Source: Actinomadura barringtoniae (GTDB taxonomy: Bacteria; Actinomycetota; Actinomycetes; Streptosporangiales; Streptosporangiaceae). Taken from it: a stretch of DNA of 64,000 nucleotides. The translations under genes were made by a program, and so were the position numbers. The notes under the pieces are model-generated. The model was given only the letters and a program-made list of their open reading frames with translations, made no database searches and was not told where the DNA came from. How positions within the stretch are numbered: the stretch's first letter is position 1; each line of letters begins with the position of its first letter. The DNA lies in the NCBI RefSeq assembly GCF_017573505.1, contig NZ_JAGEOJ010000012.1:124001-188000 (forward strand), read 5' to 3'. Of the stretch, positions 23,346-32,125 are shown piece by piece.

Positions 23346-24713
23346 ATGCCCGATTCCTGGTCCAGTTCGCGAGTCGACCTCCACCTCGTGCCCGGCGAGG
23401 GCGGCCGGCGTTCCGGGCTGGAGTCGGCGCTGCGGGAGGCGGTCCGCGACGGCCGCCTCGCCGCCGGGTCACTGCTGCCGTCCACCCGCGGCCTGGCCGC
23501 CGACCTGGGCCTGTCGCGCGGAACGGTCACCGCCGCCTACGACCAGCTCGCGGCCGAGGGCTACCTCACGATCCGCCCCGGCTCGGGCACCCGCGTCGCC
23601 GACGTCCCTCCCCCGCCCATGGACGCCCCGGAGGTCGTCCTCCAGCCCCCGCCCCTGCACGATCTGCGCCCCGGGCGTCCCGACGTGAACGCGTTCCCAC
23701 GCGGAGCCTGGCTGGCGGCCACCCGCCGCGTGCTCGCTGGCGCCGATCCCTCGGTCTTCGGCGCGGGCGACCCGCAGGGCCGGATCGAGCTGCGCGTCGC
23801 GCTGGCCGACTACCTGGGCCGGACGCGCGGCGTCCAGGCACGCCCCGAGCTGATCGTCGTCACGTCCGGCTACCACCAGGCCCTGAGCCTGCTCGGCCGC
23901 GTGCTCCACGACCAGGGCATTCGCCGTTCCGCCTACGAGGACCCCGGCCACAACCACTACCGCGGGGTCGTCGAACGCGCCGGGCTCACCACCGTCCCGC
24001 TGCCGGTCGACGAGCGCGGCGCCCAGCCCGAGGCGCTCACCAACCGGCTAGGCGCCGCGTTCCTGACGCCCTCGCACCAGTATCCGCTCGGCGTTCCCCT
24101 GCATCCGAGCCGCCGCCAGGTCGTCTGCGCCTGGGCGCGCCGCACGGGCGGCCTGGTGGTCGAGGACGACTACGACGGCGAGTTTCGTTACGACCGCCAG
24201 CCCGTCGGCGCCCTCCAGGGCATCGCGACTGAGCACGTCGTCTACGGCGGAACGGTCTCCAAGACGCTCGGCCCGGCGCTGCGCCTGGGCTGGATGGTCC
24301 TGCCGCCCGACCTGGTGAAGCCGTTCGTTCAGGCCAAGGAGGAGGCCGACCTCTACACCGAGACGCTGGGCCAGCTCGTTCTGGCCGACCTCATGGCCAC
24401 GCACGCCTACGACCGCCACGTCCGGGCAGCCCGCCTGCGCTACCGCAAGCGCCGCATGCTCCTGAACGACCGTCTCCCCCTGCAGGGAGTCCCGGCGGGC
24501 CTCTCAGCCCTGGTCCTGCTCGACAACGAGGAAGCCCTCCTCGCCGCCTGCGCCGAACGCGGCCTGGCCCTGCGCGGCCTCACCGAACTCCACCACTCTC
24601 CAGAAAACCGGCCCCAGGGGCTTCTGATCGGATTCGCGGCTCCGTCCGACCGCGGCTATCCGCGTGCTCTGGACGTTCTGTGCGAGGTGCTTGCAGGCGC
24701 GCGCCCGCGATGA
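23346..24713 (+). CDS. MocR-family regulator (GntR HTH fused to PLP aminotransferase domain)
   Basis: 455 residues. Residues about 20-90 are a GntR winged helix (LESALREAVRDGRLAAGSLLP, STRGLAADLGLSRGTVTAAYDQL). A Pro-rich linker follows, then a fold-type I aminotransferase domain with EDPGHNHY, VVEDDYDGEF and the PLP lysine in VSKTLGPALRLGW at about residue 306. MocR proteins sense PLP or amino-acid ligands and often regulate a divergent gene; here the divergent gene is the phosphoesterase, 47 bp away, and the convergent one an MFS pump. Its 3' end overlaps the MFS gene by 134 bp. Confidence 0.92.
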   Translation: MPDSWSSSRVDLHLVPGEGGRRSGLESALREAVRDGRLAAGSLLPSTRGLAADLGLSRGTVTAAYDQLAAEGYLTIRPGSGTRVADVPPPPMDAPEVVLQPPPLHDLRPGRPDVNAFPRGAWLAATRRVLAGADPSVFGAGDPQGRIELRVALADYLGRTRGVQARPELIVVTSGYHQALSLLGRVLHDQGIRRSAYEDPGHNHYRGVVERAGLTTVPLPVDERGAQPEALTNRLGAAFLTPSHQYPLGVPLHPSRRQVVCAWARRTGGLVVEDDYDGEFRYDRQPVGALQGIATEHVVYGGTVSKTLGPALRLGWMVLPPDLVKPFVQAKEEADLYTETLGQLVLADLMATHAYDRHVRAARLRYRKRRMLLNDRLPLQGVPAGLSALVLLDNEEALLAACAERGLALRGLTELHHSPENRPQGLLIGFAAPSDRGYPRALDVLCEVLAGARPR

Positions 24714-25869
24714 GGCAGGCGGCACCCGCCGCCACGACACCGGCCGCGACCAGCACGGTCGTCGCGGTGCCGAACGCGGTGCTCGCCGCCCCGAACGCGA
24801 ACGGCGCGACCGCCGCACCGCCGAACAGCCCGATCTGAACGGTCGCCCCGGCCCTGGCTCCCTCGCCGGGCAGCAGCCGGATCACCGCGGCCAGCAGCAG
24901 CCCGGTCCAGCCCCAGCCGCCCGCGACGGCCAGCACCGCACCGGCCATGAACGCGGCCGGGACGCCGAGCGAGATCAGCGTCAGCCCGACCACGCCGCTG
25001 AGCATCATGACGGCCACGACAACAGGGTTCCGATGCGGAGCCCGGTCGGCCAGCCCACCGGCGACCAGCCGCACACCGATGGCGACGATCGAAGCCGCCG
25101 CCTGCATCAGCCCGGCGACCGCCGTGGACAGCCCCGAGTGAGTCCCGAGCTGGACGAAGTAAGACGCCACAGCATTTGAACCGACCGTCGCCAGCGCCGC
25201 CGCGAGCGCCCACAGCACCAGCACCCGCTGCACGGACGCCGACCGCGGAGCAGCCGCGGCCTCACCCCGGGCCGCGGCCTCACCCCGAGCCGCGACCTCG
25301 CCCCGCGCCGCCGCCTGATCCGCCCGCGCCAGCGGCACAGCGCACAGGAAGACCACCGGGAAGACCACCGCCACACCGAGCGCCACACGCCACCCGTACG
25401 GTCCGGCGACGAGCGCGGCCAGCAGACCGGGCAGCAGCGGAGCCGCCCCGAGTGCGGCACTGACGAGCCCGGTCGCCAGCGACAGCCGCCCCTGCGGCAC
25501 CCGCGCGCTCACATACCGACCGGCCACGGGCTGGGTGAAGGCGTTCCCCACCCCGCCCACGACCATCGCGACCACCAGCGCCCCGGTGGTCGCCAGCAGC
25601 AGCGACATCCCCGCGACGACGTTCATGAAAGCCAGCAGCACCGGCACCGGGAACCGGCCGGCCAACCGCCGCGCGACGGGCGCCCCGAGCGCGCTGACGG
25701 CGAAGAAGGCGCTCAGCGCCAGGCCGAAGCCGGTGGCCGAAAGGCCGGTGCCGTGCTCGATCGGCGTGGCGAGCGCCGCGACGCCGAACACCGGCGTCAT
25801 CGCCGCGATCGAGGTCGCGACCACCGCGCCCATCCCGGGCCACGGACTGATGTTCGTCATGAGGCTCAC
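24580..25869 (-). CDS. MFS transporter (drug/sugar efflux type)
   Basis: About 429 residues with 12 predicted helices; an early helix pair ends in GAPVARRLAGRF (motif A-like) and FTQPVAGRYVS follows. The central cytoplasmic loop contains an imperfect ARGEA tandem repeat (AARGEVAARGEAAARGEAAAA), produced by 18-bp DNA repeats near 25252-25310. The C-terminal tail is Arg/Glu-rich and is encoded by the 134 bp that overlap the MocR gene, suggesting a 3' extension by stop-codon loss. GTG at 25869 lies 9 bases after GGAG; starts at 25875 or 25860 are possible. The LysR gene is divergent and probably controls it. Confidence 0.87.
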   Translation of the reverse strand: MSLMTNISPWPGMGAVVATSIAAMTPVFGVAALATPIEHGTGLSATGFGLALSAFFAVSALGAPVARRLAGRFPVPVLLAFMNVVAGMSLLLATTGALVVAMVVGGVGNAFTQPVAGRYVSARVPQGRLSLATGLVSAALGAAPLLPGLLAALVAGPYGWRVALGVAVVFPVVFLCAVPLARADQAAARGEVAARGEAAARGEAAAAPRSASVQRVLVLWALAAALATVGSNAVASYFVQLGTHSGLSTAVAGLMQAAASIVAIGVRLVAGGLADRAPHRNPVVVAVMMLSGVVGLTLISLGVPAAFMAGAVLAVAGGWGWTGLLLAAVIRLLPGEGARAGATVQIGLFGGAAVAPFAFGAASTAFGTATTVLVAAGVVAAGAACLIAGARLQAPRTERPEHADSRGRTEPRIRSEAPGAGFLESGGVR

Positions 25870-25905
25870 GATCACTCGCTCCGGCAGTCCCCCGCCAAGA
25901 CCCTT

Positions 25906-25928
25906 CGTTATGCCTGTCAGGCATTACG
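25906..25928. promoter_or_regulatory. LysR-type T-N11-A operator
   Basis: CGTTATGCCTG-T-CAGGCATTACG is a 23-bp almost perfect palindrome (arms ATGCCTG/CAGGCAT are perfect). TGCCTGTCAGGCA fits the LysR T-N11-A box. It lies 9 bases before the LysR ATG and 37 before the MFS start. Confidence 0.85.
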
Positions 25929-25936
25929 ATTCCGGC

Positions 25937-26854
25937 ATGGATGTGCCCCTGCGGCTCCTGGAGTACTTCGTGGCGGTCGCCGAAGAGCTCCACTTCACTC
26001 GCGCCGCCGAACGCCTCTACATCGCCCAGCCCGCGCTGTCCAAGGCGATCCGGCGCCTGGAGACCGAGCTGAACGTCCAACTGTTCGTCCGCAACCGCCA
26101 GGGCGTCGCGCTCACCGACGCGGGCCGCAGGCTCCTGCCGGTCGCCCATCGCATGCTCGCCGACTTCGACACCTGGCTGCGCGACGCCCAGGCCGCCCGC
26201 AACGCCGCCGAACGGGTCATCCGCGTCGGCTACCACTCCATGGTCGACTCGACCCTGCTCTCGGCGATCAACAAGGAGTTCGCCCGCCTTCGCCCGGACC
26301 GCCACATCGACCTGCGCCTGGGCGACTGGACCGATCCCGCGGGCCGCGTTCTGCAGGGTCAGGTGAGCGCGGCCCTGCTCACGCTCCCGATCCCCGGCCT
26401 GGAACGGCTCGACTACGAGGTCCTCATCCGCTGGCGCCGCTTCGTCGGCCTCCCCGCGGGCCACCCCCTCGCCGCCCGCTCCTCGCTGCGCTTGGAAGAC
26501 CTGCGCGGCGAGGACTTCATCGCCCTGCCGACCTCGTCCGGCCCGCTGCAGGACTTCTGGCTGTGCACCGAGCAGTTCGGCAGCCGCCCCCGCATCGCGG
26601 TCGAGGTCGACAACTCCGAGGACTGGCTCCAGGCGGTCGCCTCCGGCCTCGGCGTCGCCCTCATCAGCGAGTCCAGCGCCCGGATCTACCAGCGTCCCGG
26701 CATCGAGTACCGCCTCGTCGAGGACGCTCCGCCGAGCGAGTTCGCCGTCATCTGGCGCCGCGACGACACCGACCCGGTCCTGCGCGACTACATCCGCGCC
26801 TGCCTCGCCGCTGCGGAATCAACGGCGGAGTCCACGGCGGAGTCCACGGCCTGA
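25937..26854 (+). CDS. LysR-family transcriptional regulator
   Basis: 305 residues. LysR winged HTH at 1-60 (LLEYFVAVAEELHFTRAAERL, QPALSKAIRRLETEL) and a two-lobed effector domain with YEVLIRWRRFVGLPAGHPLA and VASGLGVALISES. ATG at 25937 replaces a much longer in-frame extension through the divergent MFS gene. The C-terminus ends in a triple AEST repeat from a 12-bp tandem repeat (GCGGAGTCCACG type). It is divergent from the MFS gene and shares the palindrome at 25906-25928. Confidence 0.92.
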   Translation: MDVPLRLLEYFVAVAEELHFTRAAERLYIAQPALSKAIRRLETELNVQLFVRNRQGVALTDAGRRLLPVAHRMLADFDTWLRDAQAARNAAERVIRVGYHSMVDSTLLSAINKEFARLRPDRHIDLRLGDWTDPAGRVLQGQVSAALLTLPIPGLERLDYEVLIRWRRFVGLPAGHPLAARSSLRLEDLRGEDFIALPTSSGPLQDFWLCTEQFGSRPRIAVEVDNSEDWLQAVASGLGVALISESSARIYQRPGIEYRLVEDAPPSEFAVIWRRDDTDPVLRDYIRACLAAAESTAESTAESTA

Positions 26855-26965
26855 CCGCCGGAAGCGGACACATGACCGGCTCGGCAGGCTCATGGTCCCT
26901 TCTGGATCGGACGCTACGCTTCCCGGGCGACGGCATTTCCCCTCGGCCGACAGGGACGGTACCCG

Positions 26966-29908
26966 TTGGGCTCCCCTCCACAGCATCCGCTGTACTCATC
27001 GCAGACGTCAGCCGGGCAGGATCTGTTCGCGCTGTTCGATTGGCTGACCAGCAGGCTGCCGCTGCGCCGCAACGCGCGTTCGTTCCCGGTCATCGTGCTG
27101 GAGCCCGCACGCGATGAGGCGGGCGACCCCGAACAGGCCTTGGAGGCGCTGCGGCGGGTGGCCAACGAGCTGAACCTGCCGTCGTTGTCTCCCACGCTCC
27201 CCGCGGCCGGTACGGGCGGAGCGGGCGGCACGGGCGGAGCGGGAGTGGACGGCGTGGCCGAGGGGATCGCACTGGTCGATCTTCTGTCTCAACGGCTGAC
27301 GTGGTCGCGTGCCGCCTCGTCGTACGGCCGGTACCGGTTCCCGCGGTCGGATCTGGTCCGCTCGATCCAGACCGCCGCGTCCGAACCGGGCCCTGACGGA
27401 TCATCGTCGCCGGGACCGGTACGGCGTTCGCCCGCCGCGGCGGTGAAGGCCTGGAACGACAACGCCGGGCTGTTCCCCTGGCAGGGCGGCCCGTTCAAGG
27501 CGCCCGCGTGGTGGTCGACCCTGGGCGCCTCGGTGGTCGCCGTGATCGCCGTTCTGGCGGGCGGCATCGCCGAGCAGACGCCGCGCCGCCTGCTCATCAC
27601 GGCGGCCGTGCTCCTGGCCGGGGTGCTGCTCATGCTGGCCGCGCTGACCGCCCGCAGGATCTGGTTGCCGGTCCTGTCCAGGCTCGGGTTCGGCAGCCGC
27701 TATCGGTGGCTGGCCAATTCTTCGTTCTTCGCGGTGCTCGGGGACGGCGACGACGACGGCGGTGAGGTGGGTTTCGAGGGCCGCCTGCACAGCGTTTTCG
27801 AACGGCTCGGCAAACCGGGCGCGATGCGGTTCCTGTTGCAGGTCAAGACATTCGCCCTGCTCGAGGACTTGCGCGACAACCACAACAAGCTCACGCCCAG
27901 CCTGCGCGGCTTCAAGCGACCGGCGCCGCCGGTGGTGTTCCTCTCCGACGTCCGCGAGGCCAACGGGGGCCTTGAGGTGATCTCGGCGATGAGCGACATC
28001 CGCTCCCGGCGCAGCGAGTTCCATCCCCTCCTGGCGGTCGCGTCCATCGGCGCCGACCAGCGCGACGTCCTGTCCGGGCTCACGCTGGAACCCGAGGAGA
28101 ACCTGTCCGCGCAGGAACGATACGAGCAGTGGCGATCCTCGCTGAGCACCTCACAGGCCCCCAGCCAGGCCGTGCTGCTCCCCTGGCTGCTGCGGATCCC
28201 GGCTCCGAGCGCGGAGCACGCGCCCGAGACGCCCGCGAACCTGGTTCCGCGGCGGCGGCCGCGCTGGACGTGGCTGTGGTCGCGGCGGGGGCTGATCGCA
28301 GCGGTGCTGCTGTGCGGGATCGCGGCGACCTACGTGCAGGTCCAGCTGCGCTCCACCTACTGCCGGGTCGGCGTCCCGTTCAGCTGGAACGCCGACACCC
28401 GCCTGCAGACCAACCCCGACGGCAGCCGCGAGTGCGTCGGCGTGTCCACGCACGGCGTCCGCTTCGAGCGCAGCTCCGACAGCCTCGGGCTGGACGGCAA
28501 GCGGCGCCCCATCAGCGCGGGCAACCGTGGCGCGCAGCTCACCCTCGCCGACGTCGAGGCCAGGATCGAGGACGAGAACAAGCGGGTGGAGTCGGGCCCC
28601 GAACCGTACGTGACCCTCGTGTACGCGGGGATCTTCACCGCGGGCTCGGGGCAGAGCGACCTGACCGTCTCCAGCATCCGCGAGCTCGCCGGGGCCTACC
28701 TCGCGCAGATCCGCAACAACCAGTCCAGCAAGGCGGGAACGATCGGCAACCGGATGAAGGTGCGGCTGCTGCCCGCCAACACCGGCCAGGACATGGCGTT
28801 CTCCGAGCACACCGTGGACCGGATCCTGCACCTGGCCAGGCAGGACCCGACCATGGTCGGCGTGGTCGGGATGGGCCGCAACACCGAGCGCTCGCAGGCC
28901 GCGATCCGGCGCCTCGGGCAGGCGGGCCTGCCGGTCCTGGCCACCGTCAACTCCTCCGACGACAATCCGGGACTCCCGCACTACTACGGCCTCGCCGCCA
29001 CCGACCACGAAGAGGCCCTGGCGTCGCGCGCGGCGATCAGCGCCGAGCTCGGCACCCGGTCCATCGGCCACATGATGATGGTGCACCGCGAGCCGGGGCC
29101 GTCCGGCGACATCTACAGCGGCGAGATCGCCCGCGATGTCGAGCGGGCGCTGGCGCCGAAGCGCACGAGCACGGTGCGCTACGTCGACGGCAACGACGTC
29201 GCCAGCAAGGTCCGGGCCGCCTGCCAGCAGGACGGCGGATCCCCCTACAGCCTGATCTACTACGCCGGCCGCGCCGAGGACCTGCGCGGGCTCATGTACG
29301 GCCTGACCCAGGGCGGCTGCACCACGCACAAGCTCGTGCTCATCTCCGGCGACGACATCACCAAGGCGCCTCTCGGCTCCGGCGAGGGCCAGGTCCCGCT
29401 CGACCCGCAGATCACGGTCTACTACACGGCCTTCGTCCACCTGCCGACGCTGATCGCCGGCAACGCCGACCAGAGCAACGACTTCTTCCTGCTGGCCCGC
29501 AACGAGCTCGGCATCGGCGCCCCGCGCGTCTCGGCGACCGAGCCGCTGCTGGTCGACGGCCAGATGGAGCTCACCTATGACGCGACCACGGCCCTCGCCC
29601 AGTCGGCCCAGAACGCCATGGACGATCTCGGCCTGAACCGCGACGACGGCGACTCCTCGCAGGTGGCCGGGAGCGCGTCCGTCGGCTCGGGCATGGTCCT
29701 GCTCGAACTGCGCCGCCTCTACGCCCGCAAGGGCGCCACCGGCGACATCGACTTCCGCGAAGATCTCCATCAGGCCGGTGCCCCCACCAACCGCGGCCTC
29801 ACCCTGATCAAGGTCACGATGCGCGATGGCAAGGTCGTCTCGGACCCGATATGCGGCCGGCTCAACGGCGGCCGCCCGTTCCCGAACCTGAAACCTTGCC
29901 CGCAATGA
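26966..29908 (+). CDS. Large membrane receptor-like protein: cytoplasmic STAND-like region plus extracellular ligand-binding domain
   Basis: 980 residues; TTG at 26966 follows AGGGACGG. Residues 1-180: soluble part with PVIVLEPARDEAGDPEQALEAL. Two membrane helices at about 181-200 and 208-228. Residues 229-440: a second cytoplasmic part that reads like a NTPase core without Walker A (FALLEDLRDNHNK, PPVVFLSDVREANGG, FHPLLAVASI). Third membrane helix at about 441-458. Residues 545-930: type I periplasmic binding fold (VTLVYAGIFTAG, VGVVGMGRNTERSQAAIRRL, GLPVLATVNSSDD, SLIYYAGRAEDLRGL). So an outside ligand sensor is tied to an inside signalling module. Such proteins are labelled ABC substrate-binding in actinomycetes, but no transporter is nearby. 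Confidence 0.82.
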   Translation: MGSPPQHPLYSSQTSAGQDLFALFDWLTSRLPLRRNARSFPVIVLEPARDEAGDPEQALEALRRVANELNLPSLSPTLPAAGTGGAGGTGGAGVDGVAEGIALVDLLSQRLTWSRAASSYGRYRFPRSDLVRSIQTAASEPGPDGSSSPGPVRRSPAAAVKAWNDNAGLFPWQGGPFKAPAWWSTLGASVVAVIAVLAGGIAEQTPRRLLITAAVLLAGVLLMLAALTARRIWLPVLSRLGFGSRYRWLANSSFFAVLGDGDDDGGEVGFEGRLHSVFERLGKPGAMRFLLQVKTFALLEDLRDNHNKLTPSLRGFKRPAPPVVFLSDVREANGGLEVISAMSDIRSRRSEFHPLLAVASIGADQRDVLSGLTLEPEENLSAQERYEQWRSSLSTSQAPSQAVLLPWLLRIPAPSAEHAPETPANLVPRRRPRWTWLWSRRGLIAAVLLCGIAATYVQVQLRSTYCRVGVPFSWNADTRLQTNPDGSRECVGVSTHGVRFERSSDSLGLDGKRRPISAGNRGAQLTLADVEARIEDENKRVESGPEPYVTLVYAGIFTAGSGQSDLTVSSIRELAGAYLAQIRNNQSSKAGTIGNRMKVRLLPANTGQDMAFSEHTVDRILHLARQDPTMVGVVGMGRNTERSQAAIRRLGQAGLPVLATVNSSDDNPGLPHYYGLAATDHEEALASRAAISAELGTRSIGHMMMVHREPGPSGDIYSGEIARDVERALAPKRTSTVRYVDGNDVASKVRAACQQDGGSPYSLIYYAGRAEDLRGLMYGLTQGGCTTHKLVLISGDDITKAPLGSGEGQVPLDPQITVYYTAFVHLPTLIAGNADQSNDFFLLARNELGIGAPRVSATEPLLVDGQMELTYDATTALAQSAQNAMDDLGLNRDDGDSSQVAGSASVGSGMVLLELRRLYARKGATGDIDFREDLHQAGAPTNRGLTLIKVTMRDGKVVSDPICGRLNGGRPFPNLKPCPQ

Positions 29909-30000
29909 CGGAGTCGGCGGCCTGACCCCGGTGTGCACGGACAGATTCAAGCCGTGTTCTCGTGGTAATCACAGGTCGATCCGGGAGAGGAATTCACTGA

Positions 30001-30537
30001 ATCGCCGCGGTCGGCCACTCCGCGGGCGGGCACACGATCGGCCTGCTGTCGGGCATGGGCGACGTGGACGCCGACGGAAACCCCACCAGCGACATCGAGG
30101 ACCGCATCGGCGCGCGCGTGATGATCGGCGCTCCCGGGCTGGGCCGAGACCTGGCGGAGGGAGCGGCCGAGCACTACCCGGCCGTGGGCCACAGCACCTT
30201 CGACGCCATGACGCCGCCCGTCCTCGTGGTGATCGGCACGAACGACCACCACCCGTTCTTCAGCGCGCGCGACACCTGGCGCAGCGACGCCTACACCCAG
30301 AGCCCCTCCCCCAAGACCGCCCTCTACGTGGCCGAAGGCGAGCACACGCTGGGCGGTATCTCCGGCTTCGACTCCACCGAGACCTCCGACGAGAACCCCG
30401 AACGGGTCGCCGTCGTCCGCGCGATGATCTGGGCGTACCTGCGCAGCGAGCTCTACCCCGGCGACACCGCCTGGGCCGACTCCGTCGCCGCGCTCGCGGC
30501 CGCCGAGTGCCCGCTCGGCACCGTGGAAACGCGCTAA
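30001..30537 (+). pseudogene. N-terminally truncated alpha/beta-hydrolase remnant
   Basis: The open frame starts right after a TGA at 29998-30000 with IAAVGHSAGGHTIGLL, that is, at the nucleophile elbow (GHSAGG). It continues through the acid (VIGTNDHHPFF) and His (EGEHTLGG) regions to a normal end. The N-terminal half, the oxyanion loop, and any start codon before ATG 30055 are missing; ATG 30055 itself lies after the catalytic Ser. GAGAGG at 29985-29990 looks like an orphan ribosome site now fused to mid-gene. An intact chlorophyllase/dienelactone-type hydrolase seems to have lost its front by deletion. The stop overlaps the convergent MBL gene by 4 bp. Confidence 0.75.
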
Positions 30538-31292
30538 GCGGGGACGACCACCGGGACGCCGGGCAGAACGAGACGTACATCCACGTCGGGGGCGAGGCGC
30601 GCGACGGCGTCGGCGTAGTGGCGGGGGTCCTGGTCCCCCTTGGTGATCATCTGGTCGCCGAGGCGGCCGCTGTGGAACGCGTAGTGGTGCGCTACGGCGA
30701 GCGTCGGCCGCAGAACGGCGGTCAGCCTGGCCGCCTCCTCGGCGTCCATGACGACCTGCTTCATGTTCATCGGGCGGACGCACAGGCCGTTGGTCGGCAG
30801 GATCGCCAGGTCGATGCGGCCGAATCGTTCGGGGAGGGTGTCCAACTCCGGGACGCGCAGCGAGTCGCCACCGAAGAAGACGGTGCGGTCCCCGCCCTGG
30901 ATCACGAACGTGACCTCGTGCACGCCGTGCAGACCGGGCGTCGCCGTCACGGTCAGATCGCCGACCGCGGTGCTCTCCCACGCCTCGACAGTGCGGACGT
31001 TGCGGAAGCCCTTGGCCTGGGCGAGGGCGGTGACCGTGCCGGGGCCGATGAGCGGCACGTCCAGGTCGAAGGCTCCGGCCAGCAGGGCGTCGAGGTCGCA
31101 GTGGTCGTAGTGCTCGTGGCTGATCACCAGGGCGGCGATGCGGCCGAGGGTCTGCACGGTCGCGGCGATCGGCTCGCCTTGGTAGTACGTCGCGGTCTGG
31201 GTGAACCACGGGTCGGTGAGGACGCGGTGGTCGCCGATCTCGATCAGCTGGCAGGCGTGCCCGATCCGGGTCACCTTCAGTGGCGTGGTCAT
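30534..31292 (-). CDS. MBL-fold metallo-hydrolase (UlaG-like)
   Basis: 252 residues. Metal motif SHEHYDHCD (HxHxDH) at about residues 58-66; a further Asp in FFGGDSLRVP and His in AVAHHYAF complete the two-metal site. The UlaG/NAPE-PLD-like branch opens with THIGHACQLIEIGDHRVLTDPW-type sequence, as here. Substrate unknown. ATG 31292 is one base after the upstream hydrolase TGA, so both are one operon controlled from the divergent MarR promoter. Confidence 0.9.
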   Translation of the reverse strand: MTTPLKVTRIGHACQLIEIGDHRVLTDPWFTQTATYYQGEPIAATVQTLGRIAALVISHEHYDHCDLDALLAGAFDLDVPLIGPGTVTALAQAKGFRNVRTVEAWESTAVGDLTVTATPGLHGVHEVTFVIQGGDRTVFFGGDSLRVPELDTLPERFGRIDLAILPTNGLCVRPMNMKQVVMDAEEAARLTAVLRPTLAVAHHYAFHSGRLGDQMITKGDQDPRHYADAVARLAPDVDVRLVLPGVPVVVPA

Positions 31293-31293
31293 G

Positions 31294-32070
31294 TCAGCGG
31301 CCTCCGAGGTCGAGCAGGGCTCCGAGCAGTTCCTCCGGCGTCTCGACCTGGGGCAGGTGGCCGGTACGGGGCAGCAGGGTGAACGTGGCCGTCGGGATGG
31401 CGGCAGCGTAGGCCTTGCCGTAGTCGGGGTCGACGATGCGGTCGCTTTCGCCCCACAGCACGTGAACGGGGATGTCGATGGCGGCGAGGCGGTCGAGCAA
31501 CCCCGGGTCGGTCATCGCGGGGCCTGCGTAGCCGATGAGCGCCTGCACGTCCGGGCTCGGCCCGCTGCCGCCACCGGGCGGGACGGGCAGCTTGCTCGGG
31601 TCGTGGAACGAGAACGTGCGGATCTCGGCCGGGGACATGCCGCTGACGTCGGTCATCGGGTGGCCGCCGACGTCGATGCCGATCCCGTCGACGATGACGG
31701 CGCCGCTGACGCGCGGGCTGTGCTGGAGGGCGATCTCGGCGGCGAGCCAGCCGCCGAACGAGTTGCCGACCACGGTCACGTCGGTGAGGTCGAGCTCGTC
31801 GAGCAGCGCGACGTACGCGCGGGCCAGGGCCGTGACGTCGGTCAGGTCGGGGGCCTTGGGGGTGCCGCCGAAGCCGGGGTGGGTGGGGAGCAGCACGCGG
31901 GAGTGGGTGCGTTCGGCGAGGAGGTCGGCGAAGCCGGTCATGGTCGGCAGGCCGCCACCGCCGTGCAGCAGCAGGAACGGGCGGGTGCGATCGCGGTCCT
32001 GGACGGTCATGGGGCCGATCTGGAGCGTGCGCGTGGGCCGGAGCGTGCCGGCCGGAATGGAGGAGGTCAT
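31294..32070 (-). CDS. Alpha/beta-fold hydrolase
   Basis: 258 residues. Oxyanion loop LLLHGGGG, nucleophile elbow VVGNSFGGWLA (Ser at about 112), acid in LWGESDRIVDPDYG, and catalytic His in RTGHLPQVETPEE. It resembles meta-cleavage-product hydrolases/esterases. ATG 32070 lies inside the palindromic operator region it shares with the divergent MarR gene, so expression should be MarR-controlled. Followed directly by the MBL-fold gene. Confidence 0.9.
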   Translation of the reverse strand: MTSSIPAGTLRPTRTLQIGPMTVQDRDRTRPFLLLHGGGGLPTMTGFADLLAERTHSRVLLPTHPGFGGTPKAPDLTDVTALARAYVALLDELDLTDVTVVGNSFGGWLAAEIALQHSPRVSGAVIVDGIGIDVGGHPMTDVSGMSPAEIRTFSFHDPSKLPVPPGGGSGPSPDVQALIGYAGPAMTDPGLLDRLAAIDIPVHVLWGESDRIVDPDYGKAYAAAIPTATFTLLPRTGHLPQVETPEELLGALLDLGGR

Positions 32071-32102
32071 ATAAGGAACCTTAGATAAGTATCCTTATAT
32101 AA
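32070..32102. promoter_or_regulatory. MarR operator region
   Basis: A/T-rich dyads in the 55-bp divergent gap. TATAAGGA (32070-32077) pairs with TCCTTATA (32092-32099); inside is CTTA-GA-TAAG (32080-32089). Overlap with the hydrolase start codon suggests steric repression. Confidence 0.72.
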
Positions 32103-32125
32103 GCAAGCTGGGTAGGATCTCGGCC

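Noticed and set aside
22519..23472. Longer phosphoesterase starting at 23472
   Set aside because: The extra 58 residues are Arg/Pro-rich, overlap the divergent MocR gene and precede a normal MNVIAHLSDVHID start at 23298.
28151..29950. A 599-codon minus-strand frame antisense to the 980-residue receptor-like gene
   Set aside because: No domain, shadow composition; the opposite strand has a coherent binding-protein fold.
30740..31110. Plus-strand frame opposite the MBL-fold gene
   Set aside because: Antisense to a gene with a complete HxHxDH motif and no features of its own.
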